Shown here in pieces: positions 63,476 to 64,000 of a stretch of DNA of 64,000 nt. The notes beneath the pieces were generated by a model. The model did not search any database. It had not been told where the DNA came from and worked only from the letters and a program-made list of their open reading frames with translations. The first letter of the stretch is position 1, and each line of letters starts with the position of its first letter. This DNA is from Kyrpidia spormannii (GTDB taxonomy: Bacteria; Bacillota; Bacilli; Kyrpidiales; Kyrpidiaceae): NCBI RefSeq assembly GCF_002804065.1, contig NZ_CP024955.1:1178001-1242000 (forward strand), in the 5' to 3' direction. The translations under genes and the position numbers were made by a program.

Positions 63476-64000
63476 TTAGCGAACTTTCAGGATGATTTTA
63501 CCCCGGGAGTGACCGGATTCGCTCAGTTCGTGGGCCTTGGCAACCTCCTCCAATGGCAACACAGCGCCGATGGCGGGTTTGATGTGTCCCTGTTCGATCC
63601 ACTTCCCGATCTCCTCCAGCTTTTTTCCGTCCGGTTGCAGGAAAAAGTAAGCCCGGCGGATGCCTTTTTGTTCGGCCAGGGCCAAGTCCGGCGGCATGAC
63701 GATAGACACCAACATGCCCCCTTTTTTTAGGACGTTCATGCTGAGAAGTTGCACCTCGCCGCCGAGGGTGTCGAACACCACATCCAGATCCCGAAGGGTC
63801 GCGGTAAAATCCTCCTGGGTGTAGTCAATGACCCGGTCTGCGCCCAATTGTTTTGCAAAATCGACGTTCCGTGTGCTGACCGTCGTAATGACCTGGGCAC
63901 CGAGGAGTTTTGCAATCTGAATCGCAAAGCTGCCGACTCCGCCCGCCCCGGCGTGGATGAGCACGGTGTCGCCAGGTTTCACGCCGGCATGATCGATCAG
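63476..64000 (-). CDS. NADP-dependent MDR-family oxidoreductase (quinone-oxidoreductase-like), start outside window
   Basis: The last 175 residues of a medium-chain dehydrogenase. The frame is open to the right edge (LIDHAGVKPGD), followed by the nucleotide-binding IHAGAGGVGSFAIQIAK, VSTRNVDFAKQLGAD and the C-terminal EVAKAHELSESGHSRGKIIL. The absence of zinc ligands cannot be judged because the catalytic part is cut off. First gene of the unit with the dehydratase, 49 bases upstream of it. Confidence 0.9.
   Translation of the reverse strand: MIDHAGVKPGDTVLIHAGAGGVGSFAIQIAKLLGAQVITTVSTRNVDFAKQLGADRVIDYTQEDFTATLRDLDVVFDTLGGEVQLLSMNVLKKGGMLVSIVMPPDLALAEQKGIRRAYFFLQPDGKKLEEIGKWIEQGHIKPAIGAVLPLEEVAKAHELSESGHSRGKIILKVR

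Overview
The window looks like a chromosomal accessory region of a moderately GC-rich, probably thermophilic or soil Gram-positive bacterium. Strong AGGAGG-type ribosome sites, frequent GTG/TTG starts, consensus sigma-A promoters, IS256/IS21/IS3 elements and a TcpE-type conjugation gene fit Bacillota. The gene set resembles Alicyclobacillaceae such as Kyrpidia, but that assignment is an inference from style, not from a marker gene. No rRNA, tRNA or CRISPR array was seen.

Layout. 1-3.2 kb: end of an IS256 copy, a PfpI/DJ-1 protein and the remains of a conjugative element (YdjM-like, small membrane peptide, TcpE). 3.2-8.2 kb: 3-hydroxyacyl-CoA dehydrogenase and an acyl-CoA dehydrogenase broken by two in-frame amber codons and a complete IS21-family element with a 9-bp target duplication. 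8.2-21.4 kb: an AT-richer catabolic island with an acetone-carboxylase-type operon (alpha, gamma, beta), then, beyond an IS256 copy inserted in the loop of a stem-loop, an unusual SDR, a BadI/MenB-type hydrolase, an AMP-forming acyl-CoA ligase, an IclR regulator and a small citrate-synthase-like lyase. Read together they suggest ketone carboxylation, CoA activation and hydrolytic C-C cleavage feeding beta-oxidation. 21.5-29 kb: a junkyard of IS256 and IS3 relics, truncated MerR and MFS genes, an SDR, an aldo/keto reductase, a broken alcohol dehydrogenase, and two small toxin-antitoxin loci, one with a hicA killed by a 10-bp duplication.

29-40 kb: an ECF sigma factor, a sigma-54 activator, and two divergent transcription units (M20 peptidase; SDR, M28-like protein, broken PanE-like gene, MHS transporter, SDR, polysaccharide-deacetylase-like enzyme). 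Both face outwards from an intergenic region that carries two near-perfect -24/-12 promoters, so this is a self-contained sigma-54-controlled catabolic regulon of unknown substrate. 40-46.5 kb: group II intron remnant, MaoC hydratase, broken nucleotidyltransferase, decayed IS256, mercuric reductase, haloacid dehalogenase.

46.5-64 kb: two methyltransferases, two paralogous PAS-HD-GYP proteins (one lacks a residue inside the signature), a small gene with a 21-G tract, an alcohol module (Fe-ADH, histidine kinase, NtrC-type regulator; then DUF4242 and AdhP-type Zn-ADH with its own sigma-54 promoter and upstream repeats), an OafA-type acyltransferase with SGNH domain, a second SGNH hydrolase, an amidohydrolase, a threonine-dehydratase-like enzyme and the start-less end of a quinone-oxidoreductase-like gene at the right edge.
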